Assembly: GCF_040105105.1 (NCBI RefSeq)
Contig: NZ_CP157677.1
Coordinates: 124,001 to 188,000, forward strand
Source: Polaromonas hydrogenivorans
GTDB lineage: Bacteria > Pseudomonadota > Gammaproteobacteria > Burkholderiales > Burkholderiaceae_C
Direction of reading: 5' to 3'
DNA length: 64,000 nucleotides
Shown: positions 10,053 to 18,478 of the stretch, piece after piece
Layout: each line of letters starts with the position of its first letter
Numbering within the stretch: the stretch's first letter is position 1
Translations under genes and position numbers: made by a program
The notes under the pieces: generated by a model
Seen by the model: only the letters and a program-made list of their open reading frames with translations
Database searches by the model: none
What the model was told of the DNA's origin: nothing

Positions 10053-10804
10053 GCGATGGCCTCCTGCCGATTGAACAAAACCATGCTGGCCAGCAGCATT
10101 GCAACGTCCCTGTGCAATTGCGCTGGACAGATCTGCTGGTCACCCTGTGGCGGCGCCGGCGTCGGTGTCGGCGCCACACACTGACTCCACGCCTGCATCC
10201 AGGCGCACATACCGCGACGGGTGAACAAAGCCAGGCCCTGGGGTTGTACGGCAGATCGGCCCAGCACTTGTTGGCGCAGATCCTCGTAGCGTGCAACCAG
10301 ACTGTCGCCGCGCGGCAAGGGCGCTGGCGACACCGGCATCAGCGCCGTTTTTTTTTTGCGCAGCAACTGCCGCTCGATGCTGCGAGGGTGAACTTGCACC
10401 CCAAAACTTTGGCGCACCAACTCGGCTAGGCGCTCCGCACGAATATCCGGATCGGTAGCACGCGCCTCGCAGATGAACTGCAGCACCGTTGGCGTGAGTT
10501 TGTGGCCCCCGTGCGGACCACTCTTGTGGGCAAGCAAACCGGCCAGGCCGCCGTTGTCGAAGGCCGTCATGGCTTGGTAGAACGAGGGACGCGAAAAGCC
10601 GCAGGCCTTGGCAGCCTCGCTGATCGAGCGCTTGTCGATGTTGACCAGTCGCAGCATCTCGTACTTGACCTGCACCACATCGTCGGGGTCGAAGAACTCG
10701 TTGCTGGCGAACAGTGCGTGAGTGACGCCGTGCGGACGCGGGTTGAGCGCAGCGTGTTGGCGCAGGACCGCTTGCTTGTCGTGCTTGTCTCGATCTATGG
10801 GCAT
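10049..10804 (-). CDS. Helix-turn-helix protein of the recombinase module
   Basis: About 251 residues from ATG 10804, chosen because GGAGG lies just upstream (10808-10812); an upstream in-frame ATG at 10831 lacks such a site. Residues about 50-110 form a helix-turn-helix region (SISEAAKACGFSRPSFYQAM), followed by a stretch typical of transposase-associated HTH proteins (GGLAGLLAHKSGPHGGHKL). It ends with a 4-bp overlap on the serine recombinase. From memory, such HTH proteins accompany large serine recombinases together with DUF5372. The role is inferred to be DNA binding in transposition or in regulation. Confidence 0.8.
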   Translation of the reverse strand: MPIDRDKHDKQAVLRQHAALNPRPHGVTHALFASNEFFDPDDVVQVKYEMLRLVNIDKRSISEAAKACGFSRPSFYQAMTAFDNGGLAGLLAHKSGPHGGHKLTPTVLQFICEARATDPDIRAERLAELVRQSFGVQVHPRSIERQLLRKKKTALMPVSPAPLPRGDSLVARYEDLRQQVLGRSAVQPQGLALFTRRGMCAWMQAWSQCVAPTPTPAPPQGDQQICPAQLHRDVAMLLASMVLFNRQEAIA

Positions 10805-10965
10805 GGACCCTCCTCGGATCAGAGCAATCAATAAATGTAAATATAATTATGTGCAGTATGGTGACACTGTCAAGGTGATGACTGCAAGCGATAGGAAATT
10901 TCGTGTGCAACATGCAGGTCTGATTCCCATGCCAGAAGCATCGAACAGATGCAAGCCAAGACGTA

Positions 10966-11002
10966 ATCTCCTTTACACTTTGCACAATATCTTCTTTACA
11001 CT
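10966..11002 (+). repeat. Two 14-bp direct repeats upstream of the HTH gene
   Basis: ATCTCCTTTACACT at 10966-10979 and ATCTTCTTTACACT at 10989-11002, one mismatch, 23 bp apart (about two helical turns). They lie between DUF5372 and the HTH gene. They could be an operator for the HTH protein or a recombinase site. Confidence 0.5.
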
Positions 11003-11014
11003 GAAGGGGCCGGC

Positions 11015-11311
11015 TCATGACTTTATTGCCTCGATCAGTTGCACTAATTCGACAAGCTCCTGAGCCCGGAACGCGGCACGTCCCCGCGCCACAGCATTGA
11101 AAGGGTCCTCGGCGACCAGGTCGGTCCAGACCGCCGGCATTGAGTGCGAGCCTCCCGCTGCGTCGTGAAAAAAAACCCTGTCTTCGCGCCAGTTCCTGCC
11201 ACGCTCGACCAGATCGAACTCCTGACCGAACAGCGGATGGTGCGGATGGGTTACGCGAAAAGGTCGTCGTTCAACGTCGCCATGCGGCGCAGTTGACTGC
11301 TCGCTCCAATC
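11015..11311 (-). pseudogene. DUF5372-like protein, 5' end lost
   Basis: A minus-strand frame ending at TGA 11015-11017 reads RPFRVTHPHHPLFGQEFDLV, then NWREDRVFFHDAAG, MPAVWTDLVAEDPF and ARGRAAFRAQELVELVQLI. This matches my memory of DUF5372 proteins found beside serine recombinases. No start codon occurs before the IS3 fragment at about 11307, so the N-terminus (probably only a few residues) has been removed. Its stop overlaps an ATG on the same strand. It belongs to the HTH/recombinase module. Confidence 0.65.
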
Positions 11312-11698
11312 CCTACGTCGAATCAGCGTTCAGAACGCTGAAGTACCGCCCCGAACTGCCTGTCAAGCCGTTCGAGAACCTGCTGGCCGCAAGGCGCTGG
11401 GTCACCGAGCTGGCCCATTGGTACAACCACGAGCATCGCCACAGCGCCATTGGCTTCGTGACACCGGCGCAGCGCCATGCCGGCCTGGACCGGGCACTGC
11501 TTGAGCAGCGCGCGCTCGTCTATGAACAGGCCCGCCAGGAAAATCCTCAGCGCTGGTCAGGGCAGCCTCGCCAGTGGGCGCATGTCGATGTCGTGCACCT
11601 CAACCCAGAAACCAAGCAACAAACCAAGGAGCCTGAATCCAAGCAAAAAACAGCCTGACTCACTTCACTTCAGGCGACAACTTCCTTGACAGCCACCG
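11307..11698 (+). mobile_element. IS3-family right-end fragment (copy 2)
   Basis: Matches the last ~390 bp of the IS3 element, from the codons around E247 of OrfB (PYVESAFRTLKYRPEL) through the stop at 11656-11658 to the terminus CCACCG at 11698. There is one substitution near 11313. The rest of the element is absent. It abuts the truncated DUF5372 gene, so an IS3-linked deletion removed that gene's start. Confidence 0.9.
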
Positions 11699-12015
11699 CA
11701 ATGGACACGGCGTTGACGTCCAAAGCGTAAAGACAAAGTTGTTCGCGTTTCTTGTGGATAACGTTGTTGATGAGGAGACAAAAATCCGTCTAAACCAAGT
11801 CCGGGCGCGGCTTTCTCAAGGCTGCCTGCATTTTACGCAATGCTGCTGGTGTGGCTATCCAGTGCGCGCGGGTCGCGCTTTTGATTGCCGGCGTCATTGA
11901 CGCTTTCGCGCCCGTTCGCCAATGCGTCAAAGCCCTCGAGGAAACCGAACAACGAAGACGCACGCTCCCTAGGGGCAGTACGATACGTGCTGCTACAACT
12001 CTAGAAGAACCCAAA

Positions 12016-12399
12016 ATGAACGAACTTGTCAAACTCCGCCAGCAAATTTTCGACATGGAAAAGCAGGCCGCTGAACTGCAGAAAAAGAACCGGCCTGCCG
12101 TGTTGACCCAGTTGCGTGAGCAAATGGCCGCCTACGGCATCACCGCCGAGGAGCTCAGCCGTCCGGCGGCCAGGGTACAAAAGCCAAGGCAGCCACTGGC
12201 CAAAGTAGCGAGTCCGACAAAAGGCAAGAAGCCGGCCGTGCCGTCGCCCGCGAAATACCGCGGACCCGAGGGGCAGGAATGGACCGGCCGCGGAACCGCG
12301 CCGAAGTGGCTCAACGACTTGCTCGTCGACGGCAAAACCCGGGAAGATTTCCTGATCGATCAGAACCGGGCCGCCTCTGGCAGCGCAGCAGCAGAGTAA
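12016..12399 (+). CDS. H-NS family nucleoid protein
   Basis: A 127-residue H-NS-like protein, start ATG 12016. The N-terminal coiled coil (LVKLRQQIFDMEKQAAELQKK) gives oligomerisation, the middle is a basic proline-rich linker, and the C-terminal DNA-binding domain is KYRGPEGQEWTGRGTAPKWL. Such proteins silence AT-rich horizontally acquired DNA and are common on plasmids and islands of Burkholderiales. Upstream in-frame codons exist to 11851 but do not look like H-NS. A terminator follows. Confidence 0.9.
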   Translation: MNELVKLRQQIFDMEKQAAELQKKNRPAVLTQLREQMAAYGITAEELSRPAARVQKPRQPLAKVASPTKGKKPAVPSPAKYRGPEGQEWTGRGTAPKWLNDLLVDGKTREDFLIDQNRAASGSAAAE

Positions 12400-12403
12400 A
12401 CAA

Positions 12404-12430
12404 ACAGGCGCCCGAATCGGGCCGTTTTCT
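12404..12430 (+). terminator. Terminator after the H-NS gene
   Basis: A GC-rich hairpin (GCCCG AAT CGGGC, extendable with a bulge) followed by TTTTCT, directly after the H-NS stop. Confidence 0.65.
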
Positions 12431-12542
12431 TGTCTGGACAGCGCCATCCATACCGGTTTGCTTCATGAAGGTTGTGACTAACTAACCACTGACGCGCTCT
12501 GGAGCTCAAACTTTTCGAACAGAGCGCCCAGATCAACTGCCC

Positions 12543-12986
12543 TTAGCGCAGCACTAGCACGGGAAGCCGGCTTTCGATGATGACGTTCTTGGTATGCGAG
12601 CCAAATACGAATTTACCCACCCGGCTGCGCCCGTGCGTGACCATGACAATCATGTCGGCGCCTGCTTTTTCGGCCTCGTCAACGATGGTCTGATCGACCG
12701 TGTAAGAGGTCACATGATGGGCGGTGAACTGCACCCCTTTGGCTTGGGCGCGCGTTTCAAACTGTCCCAACAAGGCTGCAGCGTGCGCTTCATTTTTGGC
12801 TTCATGGTCCTTGATGCGATTGATGAACTCATCACCACGCTGGGCGTTCGTTGAAAGCGGCAGATCGGGCTCGACCACAAAGCCCGTGATGCGCGCTCCC
12901 AATTGAAGAGCGAGTTCAATGCTGCCATCCATCGCACGGTGGGAAAGTTCGGAGCCGTCAACGGGCACAAAAAGATGCTTGTACAT
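12543..12986 (-). CDS. Universal stress protein (UspA family)
   Basis: A single Usp domain of 147 residues, start ATG 12986 (MYKHLFVPVDGSELSHRA). The C-terminal nucleotide-binding loop is visible as HGRSRVGKFVFGSHTKNVI, so ATP binding is likely. Usp proteins are cytoplasmic stress-survival factors. It stands alone, convergent with the H-NS gene. Confidence 0.92.
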   Translation of the reverse strand: MYKHLFVPVDGSELSHRAMDGSIELALQLGARITGFVVEPDLPLSTNAQRGDEFINRIKDHEAKNEAHAAALLGQFETRAQAKGVQFTAHHVTSYTVDQTIVDEAEKAGADMIVMVTHGRSRVGKFVFGSHTKNVIIESRLPVLVLR

Positions 12987-13006
12987 GGGTGATGAATCCT
13001 CAACAA

Positions 13007-13654
13007 AAAAACAATGAACGTCTGCGCCTCAAACAGCAGGCGCAGCGCTGAAAGTTCAGTGTAGCCAGTTCACGGAACTGCTTTTGGCCATGGCCGGCAG
13101 AGATGTCTGCCATCTTACCGGGCACTGTTGAAAAGAGCTTCTACTCTTGGTAGCCACCTGGCGTCCTGCTGGAGCCATCGAGTCCCCAGGGCCGTTTATC
13201 ATGCGGGCTTTTGTATGTTCGCCGTGCCAGTGGATCAGGCGAGTGGGGCAGTGGTGCCGGAGTGAACTGCCAAGCACGTCCAGACGCTGTTGGGTAAACC
13301 CTCAGATCCATCCCAGGGCGCAAGGCCATGTGCGCGCCGAGGACAACGCTGAACGTTCATGGACAGCTCGGTCGGTAGCGATGGTGAAACTGAAGAGTAA
13401 AACGGGATGGAGAAACGGGATAGTTGAGGATTCTGGCTGGACCGTGCGTTTCCACCGCTGGACACGCGTGTTGCGGGCAAGGAATGCTGTTGCCCGCGCT
13501 TCCTGACGCATAATTTCAACTGTGCGGGTGCCACAGCATTCGCACAGCGATCAGGTGATCGGTCAGTTTCGCAGGCGACGGCGCTTCTTTTCGTGTGTGT
13601 TTTGCTTTCGGAACCCCATCGCTTTTGTTTTTGTGTTTTTCGAGGAATCCCTTC
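13007..13654. other. Gene-poor stretch and long leader of the RNA-binding protein gene
   Basis: No supported gene. The last ~100 bases before the RNA-binding protein are T-rich (TTTTGTTTTTGTGTTTTTCG), as in long 5' leaders of cold-inducible genes. A leader role is an inference. Confidence 0.4.
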
Positions 13655-14104
13655 ATGGGCAACAAACTATACGTCGGCAACCTGCCTTACACGGTGCGAG
13701 ACGAAGACCTGCAGCAATCGTTTGGTCAATTCGGCGCAGTCACCAGCGCCAAAGTCATGATGGAGCGCGACACGGGTCGCTCCAAAGGCTTTGGCTTTGT
13801 CGAGATGGCCAACGACGCCCAAGCGCAAGCGGCCATCAACGGCATGAACGGCCAGCCTTTGGGCGGGCGCAGCATCACCGTGAACGAAGCCCGTCCGATG
13901 GAGGCACGTCCTCCACGCACCGGCGGCTTCGGCGGTGGCGGCGGTGGCGATCGTTCCGGTGGAGGCGGTTATGGCGGTGGCGGTGGTGGCGGTGGTGGCG
14001 GTTATGGTGGCGGCGGTGGCCGTTCGGGTGGGGGCGGCTATGGCGGTGGAGATCGTTCTGGCGGCGGTGGCTACGGCGGCGGTGGTGGTCGCGGCGGCTA
14101 CTAA
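13655..14104 (+). CDS. Glycine-rich RRM RNA-binding protein
   Basis: 149 residues from ATG 13655, preceded by GAGGAA. One RRM domain (residues 1-80) has RNP2 (LYVGNL) and RNP1 (KGFGFVEM) intact. After a short PPRT linker comes a ~55-residue tail of glycine repeats punctuated by Tyr, Arg and Ser (GGGGYGGG, GGGDRSGGGG). This is the layout of bacterial cold- or stress-induced RNA chaperones. The low-complexity tail is prone to length variation. A terminator follows about 80 bp downstream. Confidence 0.94.
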   Translation: MGNKLYVGNLPYTVRDEDLQQSFGQFGAVTSAKVMMERDTGRSKGFGFVEMANDAQAQAAINGMNGQPLGGRSITVNEARPMEARPPRTGGFGGGGGGDRSGGGGYGGGGGGGGGGYGGGGGRSGGGGYGGGDRSGGGGYGGGGGRGGY

Positions 14105-14184
14105 GCCCTGCACACCCGGCCAACGGCAAAGTTGGCGCTTGACACCAACTGCCCTGGCCTTGCGCTGAGCAAAGCAAAGCATAC

Positions 14185-14217
14185 AAGGCTTCGGAACTTC
14201 GGTTTTGAAGCCTTTTT
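14185..14217 (+). terminator. Rho-independent terminator of the RRM gene
   Basis: Perfect 8-bp inverted repeat AAGGCTTC (14185-14192) / GAAGCCTT (14207-14214) followed by a T run. Confidence 0.85.
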
Positions 14218-14449
14218 ACCTTGAAGGGCCTGAGCAGGTTGGCGCCCACGCACAATTGTCTCCTGCTGTCGATTTCAGTTGCCCCTCCCTGCAAGCCGCA
14301 AGATCCGCTCAGCGCAAGAATTGCAGTCTTTTGAAGCGGGGACAGCCAGCATCGCCAGCATGGATCAAACTTCCATTGACCGCGATCCGCGTACCATGCG
14401 TCTGGAACCCCCACCCAACAAGCATCAATCACGACAGACTGCCTTGCCC

Positions 14450-15325
14450 ATGGACAACTCTTCCTCTTACACGCCGCCCAGGGTCTGGTCTGGCATCAAG
14501 GAAAACGGTGGCCGCTTTGCCAGTATCAATCGGCCGACCGCGGGCCCGACCCATGACAAGGAGCTGCCGGTCGGGCGCCATCCGCTGCAGCTGTATTCGC
14601 TGGGCACGCCCAACGGCGTCAAGGTGACGGTGATGCTCGAGGATCTGCTGGCCGCAGGGCACACGGGCGCCGAGTACGACGCCTGGCTGATCCGGATCCA
14701 GGAGGGCGACCAGTTCGGCAGCGGTTTTGTCTCAGCCAATCCAAACTCCAAGATCCCGGCGCTGGTGGACCGCAGCGGACCGACGCCGGTCCGGGTGTTT
14801 GAGTCCGGCGCGATCCTGATGTATCTTGCCGAGAAGTTCGGCGCCTTTCTTCCCGCAGACGGCCCCAAGCGCGCCGAATGCCTGTCGTGGCTGTTCTGGC
14901 AGATGGGCAGCGCGCCTTTTCTGGGCGGGGGTTTCGGTCATTTCTACGCTTACGCGCCAACAAAAATAGAATACGCGATCGATCGGTACGCGATGGAGGT
15001 CAAGCGCCAGCTTGATGTGCTCGACCGTCGCCTCGCCGAGAGCGCCTATCTGGCGGGGGACGAGTACACCGTTGCCGACATGGCGGTGTGGCCCTGGTAC
15101 GGCACGCTGGTCAAGGGTCAGCTGTACGAAGCGGGTGAATTTCTGCAGGTTCAGGCGTACAGCCATGTGCTGCGCTGGACAAACCAGATTGCCCAGCGTC
15201 CGGCCGTGCGGCGCGGCCGCATGGTCAACCGCACCATGGGCGCGCCATCGAGCCAATTGCACGAGCGCCACGATGCGGGCGACTTCGACACCAAGACCCA
15301 GGACAAGCTGGCCGCGCCGCTTTGA
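14450..15325 (+). CDS. yghU: YghU-like glutathione S-transferase
   Basis: 291 residues from ATG 14450 (MDNSSSYTPPRVW), which matches the family start; longer in-frame extensions are unlikely. The N-terminal thioredoxin fold has LYSLGTPNGVKVTVMLEDL and the glutathione-site signature NPNSKIPALVD ... FESGAILMYLAEKFG. The all-helical C-terminal domain carries YLAGDEYTVADMAVWPW. YghU-type enzymes use two glutathiones for disulfide reduction and peroxide removal in the cytoplasm. A second GST gene follows 40 bp downstream, so they may be co-transcribed. Confidence 0.9.
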   Translation: MDNSSSYTPPRVWSGIKENGGRFASINRPTAGPTHDKELPVGRHPLQLYSLGTPNGVKVTVMLEDLLAAGHTGAEYDAWLIRIQEGDQFGSGFVSANPNSKIPALVDRSGPTPVRVFESGAILMYLAEKFGAFLPADGPKRAECLSWLFWQMGSAPFLGGGFGHFYAYAPTKIEYAIDRYAMEVKRQLDVLDRRLAESAYLAGDEYTVADMAVWPWYGTLVKGQLYEAGEFLQVQAYSHVLRWTNQIAQRPAVRRGRMVNRTMGAPSSQLHERHDAGDFDTKTQDKLAAPL

Positions 15326-15365
15326 TGCTCAGCTGCCTGTCCTGTCCTCCAAGCGGAATGCAACC

Positions 15366-15998
15366 ATGATCACTCTTTACGACTGCGCCACCGCGCCCAG
15401 CCCGCGCCGGGCCCGCATTTTTCTCGCCGAAAAGGGCGTTGCTTATGAAACGGTCCAGGTGGACCTGAGGAATTCCGAGCAATTGAGCAGCGCCTACCAA
15501 AAAATCAATCCGCAGTGCACGGTCCCAGCGCTGCGCACTGAAGAGGGGGCCGTGCTGACCGACAACGCGGCGATCACGGCCTACCTGGAGGCGCGTTACC
15601 CGGAGCCACCGCTATTGGGCACCACCCCGAACGAAAAGGCGCAAATTGCCAGCTGGAACTGGCGCGTCGAGTCCGAAGGGCTGCTGGCCGTCGCCGAAGC
15701 GCTGCGCAACAGCGCGCCGGCCATGGCCAACCGGGCGCTGCCCGGGCAGATGGACTACCCCCAGATTCCCGAACTGGCGCAACGCGGCCTGGCAAGGGTG
15801 CAGCAGTTCTTTGTCATGCTGAACGACCGCCTGGCTGATCGCAACTTCATCGCTACCGACAGTTTCTCCGTAGCCGACATCACCGCAGTGGTGGCCGTTG
15901 ACTTTGCACGCGTTGTGAGAATCAAGCCAGGCGAACAACACCCGCACCTGCAGCGCTGGCGAGCGGCGATGGCCCAGCGGCCGTCGATGTCTGTCTAG
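15366..15998 (+). CDS. Glutathione S-transferase
   Basis: 210 residues from ATG 15366. The N-terminal thioredoxin-like domain has the active-site region TLYDCATAPSPRRARIFLAEKG, and INPQCTVPALRTEEG (cis-Pro) lies in the glutathione-binding segment. The C-terminal helical domain has the DFSVADI-like motif (TDSFSVADITAVVAVDF). It lies directly behind the YghU-like gene. The substrate is unknown; a detoxification role is inferred. Confidence 0.88.
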   Translation: MITLYDCATAPSPRRARIFLAEKGVAYETVQVDLRNSEQLSSAYQKINPQCTVPALRTEEGAVLTDNAAITAYLEARYPEPPLLGTTPNEKAQIASWNWRVESEGLLAVAEALRNSAPAMANRALPGQMDYPQIPELAQRGLARVQQFFVMLNDRLADRNFIATDSFSVADITAVVAVDFARVVRIKPGEQHPHLQRWRAAMAQRPSMSV

Positions 15999-16107
15999 AC
16001 GCGCAATGCCCAGGGGAGCAGCGTCATGACGTGTGGCCTGCGGCACCAGGCCTTGCCTTTACGGTGCACTCGCGCTAAATTGACCGACCTTAACAGGCGC
16101 AAAACAC

Positions 16108-16570
16108 ATGAGCCATCTGGAACGCAGCCCGGTCAAGGCGGAACTGGACCGTCTCACCATGAAGTTTTTCCATGCTATGTCTTTCGAGTTCGGCGAAGCG
16201 CCTTCGCACGCAAGCATTGCAGCCTTGTTTATTGAACGCGGCTTGCTCATCATAAACGTCGGCTCTACACCCGAGATCTCATCCGTTCAGGAGTTCATTG
16301 CGCCACGCGAGGCGCTGGTGAGCTCGGGCATGCTCACGCGGTTTCATGAGTCCGAGATTCTGGGAATCCACCGTGATCTTCGGCAACGTGGCGCATCGAT
16401 TCAGTGCCTATGCCAAGTCTGGCACATTGAGCGCAAAGCCGTTCGAAGCCCGAGGGATGATCTTCACGCAGTTTGTCAACACGCCTGGCGGCTGGAAAAT
16501 GCGTGCCATGGCGTGGGACGACGAGAGGCCCGGTCTTTCTATCGGCAAGGTGACGGAGCATTCAAGGTGA
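16108..16570 (+). pseudogene. SnoaL/NTF2-like protein, frameshifted
   Basis: Frame one from ATG 16108 reads an NTF2-like N-terminal half up to LTRFHESEI. The other half (STVIFGNVAHRFSAYAKSG, then GGWKMRAMAWDDE, ending 16570) lies in the next frame. Removing one base near 16362-16366 would join them as FHESEIWESTVIFGN, as expected for this fold. The intact protein would be about 154 residues. Either a single-base mutation or a sequencing indel explains it. Confidence 0.7.
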
Positions 16571-16596
16571 AGAACACAGAGGCTGCCAGTAATTGA

Positions 16597-17009
16597 ACAT
16601 AATTTTTTGAAGCGCTAACGCTCCGTACAAGACATTCCACGATGGTGATCGTGTATGGCAACAAACTACTCGAACTGATAAATTGAGCCGTTAAACCGCA
16701 TTGCCTGGCACAGTCTTGCAGCCGCTTATCTACGCTGGCACGGTAGTGCTTTTCCTTCCAATCAAAAAAAGCAGCAGGCAGTTCCAGCCATTGCGGCCTC
16801 ACAGCTCTCAAATGCATCCTTCAGCAGGCCGTCGGCACCGGGCAGCGATCGATCGGTCACGACTTGCCTTGGCTAAACACCAGATTTCCCACCGAGGATA
16901 AATCGCTACTTCAGCCGACTTTCCATGCTGGCGCATTGTCGCCTTGGGCTGGGTTGCACTCGGAGCTGCTTTTGAAGCAAAACGGGTCTCGGTGCAGGAT
17001 CGCCATCAG
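16597..17009. other. Intergenic stretch, no gene seen
   Basis: No coding sequence is supported. The start (16594-16650) shares TGAACATAATT, GAAGC and ACATTCCACGATG with the non-coding region at 2908-2980. Confidence 0.5.
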
Positions 17010-17020
17010 GCTTTTAAAAG

Positions 17021-18457
17021 CACCCCTTTCAAGGTCTTTGTTCCGCCGCTGCCTTGAGCACCCGGGCCGTGGAAACATGTGCCCGAGCCTTGGCTCCCGC
17101 GACCCATCCCCTGGGTTTTTCGATCTTGGGGCCGCGTTTGCTCGTGGCCACTTGCCGGGGGATGATGCGGCGCGCCAAGGCCAGCAGGCGCTGCACCACC
17201 TGATCGGTGTCCTGTGGCGCCCAGTTCGGCCAGTGCGCTGGCGGCACGGCGATGAGCAAGCCCTCGTAGGCGCCCCTGACATGCTGGGCCAGGTGGTAGG
17301 TGGAGACATCGAGCTGCGGCGCCTCCTTGAGGTGGGCATGCTCCACGCAGCGCTTGAGCAACGACAGCAGGTTGTAGGCCAGCACCGCCACGGTGAAGCC
17401 CAGCAATGCCGCGCGCGGATGGCCCAGGGTGGTGATCTCGCTGTGCAACACCGATTCGAGCCGCCCGAACATGCCTTCAATGCTCCAGCGGCGCCGGTAA
17501 AGGCTGGCAATCTGTTCGGCGCTGATGCTTTCGGGCAGGTTGCTCCACAGCCACAGCACGGACTCACCCGACTCCGTGGGCTGGTCGAGCTGCAACTCAA
17601 TGCGCCGCCAAGGCGCCTGGCCCTCGTCGAGCTCGATGGCTTGCTCGCGCACCAGTCCCGTCTCGCAGCGGCCCGCTTCCCGCCAGGGGCTTTCCTGCAC
17701 GATCACCGGGTGTTTGCTGTGCTGGCGCACGATAAAGCTGGCCTGGGCCTCGTGGCAGCGCTGCAGGATCGTGCGGGTGCAAAAGTGGCGGTCTGCGATC
17801 CAGATCTGGCCCGGCCCGGCGCTCTCAAAAAGGGGCATCACGGCGGTACGCTCGCTTTCGTAGGCGTCCTCGCAGGCCAGCAGATCGACCACCTGTGCCA
17901 AGTCAGGGTCGTACACCACCAGCGAGTGCCCGGGCAGGGCAGCACCCCGGTGCCCGCGCAGGGGCGCCAGGCGCTTTTGCGAGCCGGGCAGGTGGTTGCC
18001 ATCAACGATGCGCAGCTGCCAGCCGGGCACACACCCACCCACGTCCAGCGCCGCAGCGATGGGCTGCAAGCGCGTGCTGCTGCCCTGTACCAGGGCGCGC
18101 AGCAGCGGCAACTCCGTGCGCTTGACCTTGTCGTAGAGCGCGGCCAGCGACACGGGCAAGTGTTCCATCTTGCGCGCGGCCGCATGCAGCGAAGGCTGCA
18201 AGCCCAGGCACACCAGGGACATCAACTCAACGACCGTGGAAAACAGCAACTTCCGCGGGTACTGGCGCTGGCGGTTAGCTTCGAACACCTTGTCGATCCA
18301 GGCCGCCGGCATGGCCTGCTCCAGCGCAATGCGCGCCATCACGCTGGCCGGCGCCTGCTTTTCAAATCGTTCCAGTACCTCTTGCCACATGCTCCTGGCC
18401 TCCGCAGAGTAAAAAATGGTGAGGCGCAAAGCTTACTCAAAGACCTTGAAAGGGGTG
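17021..18457 (-). mobile_element. IS4-family insertion sequence
   Basis: 1437 bp, bounded by inverted ends CACCCCTTTCAAGGTCTTTG at 17021-17040 and its exact complement at 18438-18457. Flanked by an 11-bp target duplication GCTTTTAAAAG (17010-17020 and 18458-18468). It inserted about 20 bp after the stop codon of the gene at 18479-19153. Intact ends and an open transposase suggest a recent, possibly active insertion. Confidence 0.93.
17029..18390 (-). CDS. IS4-family transposase
   Basis: About 453 residues. I favour ATG 18390 (MWQEVLERFEKQAP) after GGAGGCCAGGAG, but ATG 18429 is in frame too. The DDE core shows IVDGNHLPGSQKRL and IWIADRHFCTRTIL (acidic residues) and the YRRRWSIEGMFGRLES segment, which is the Y-(2)-R-(3)-E-(6)-K-like C1 motif of IS4 transposases. 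Full-length and uninterrupted. Confidence 0.9.
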   Translation of the reverse strand: MWQEVLERFEKQAPASVMARIALEQAMPAAWIDKVFEANRQRQYPRKLLFSTVVELMSLVCLGLQPSLHAAARKMEHLPVSLAALYDKVKRTELPLLRALVQGSSTRLQPIAAALDVGGCVPGWQLRIVDGNHLPGSQKRLAPLRGHRGAALPGHSLVVYDPDLAQVVDLLACEDAYESERTAVMPLFESAGPGQIWIADRHFCTRTILQRCHEAQASFIVRQHSKHPVIVQESPWREAGRCETGLVREQAIELDEGQAPWRRIELQLDQPTESGESVLWLWSNLPESISAEQIASLYRRRWSIEGMFGRLESVLHSEITTLGHPRAALLGFTVAVLAYNLLSLLKRCVEHAHLKEAPQLDVSTYHLAQHVRGAYEGLLIAVPPAHWPNWAPQDTDQVVQRLLALARRIIPRQVATSKRGPKIEKPRGWVAGAKARAHVSTARVLKAAAEQRP

Positions 18458-18478
18458 GCTTTTAAAAGCCATTTCTAT

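Noticed and set aside
8784..10184. A 466-codon frame opposite the serine recombinase
   Set aside because: Shadow frame in GC-rich DNA; the recombinase strand carries all the conserved motifs.
13930..14101. Short regular repeats that could look like a CRISPR or minisatellite
   Set aside because: They are the codons of the glycine-rich tail of the RRM protein.
16864..18465. A 533-codon plus-strand frame
   Set aside because: Antisense shadow of the IS4 transposase, crossing both IS ends and the target duplications.
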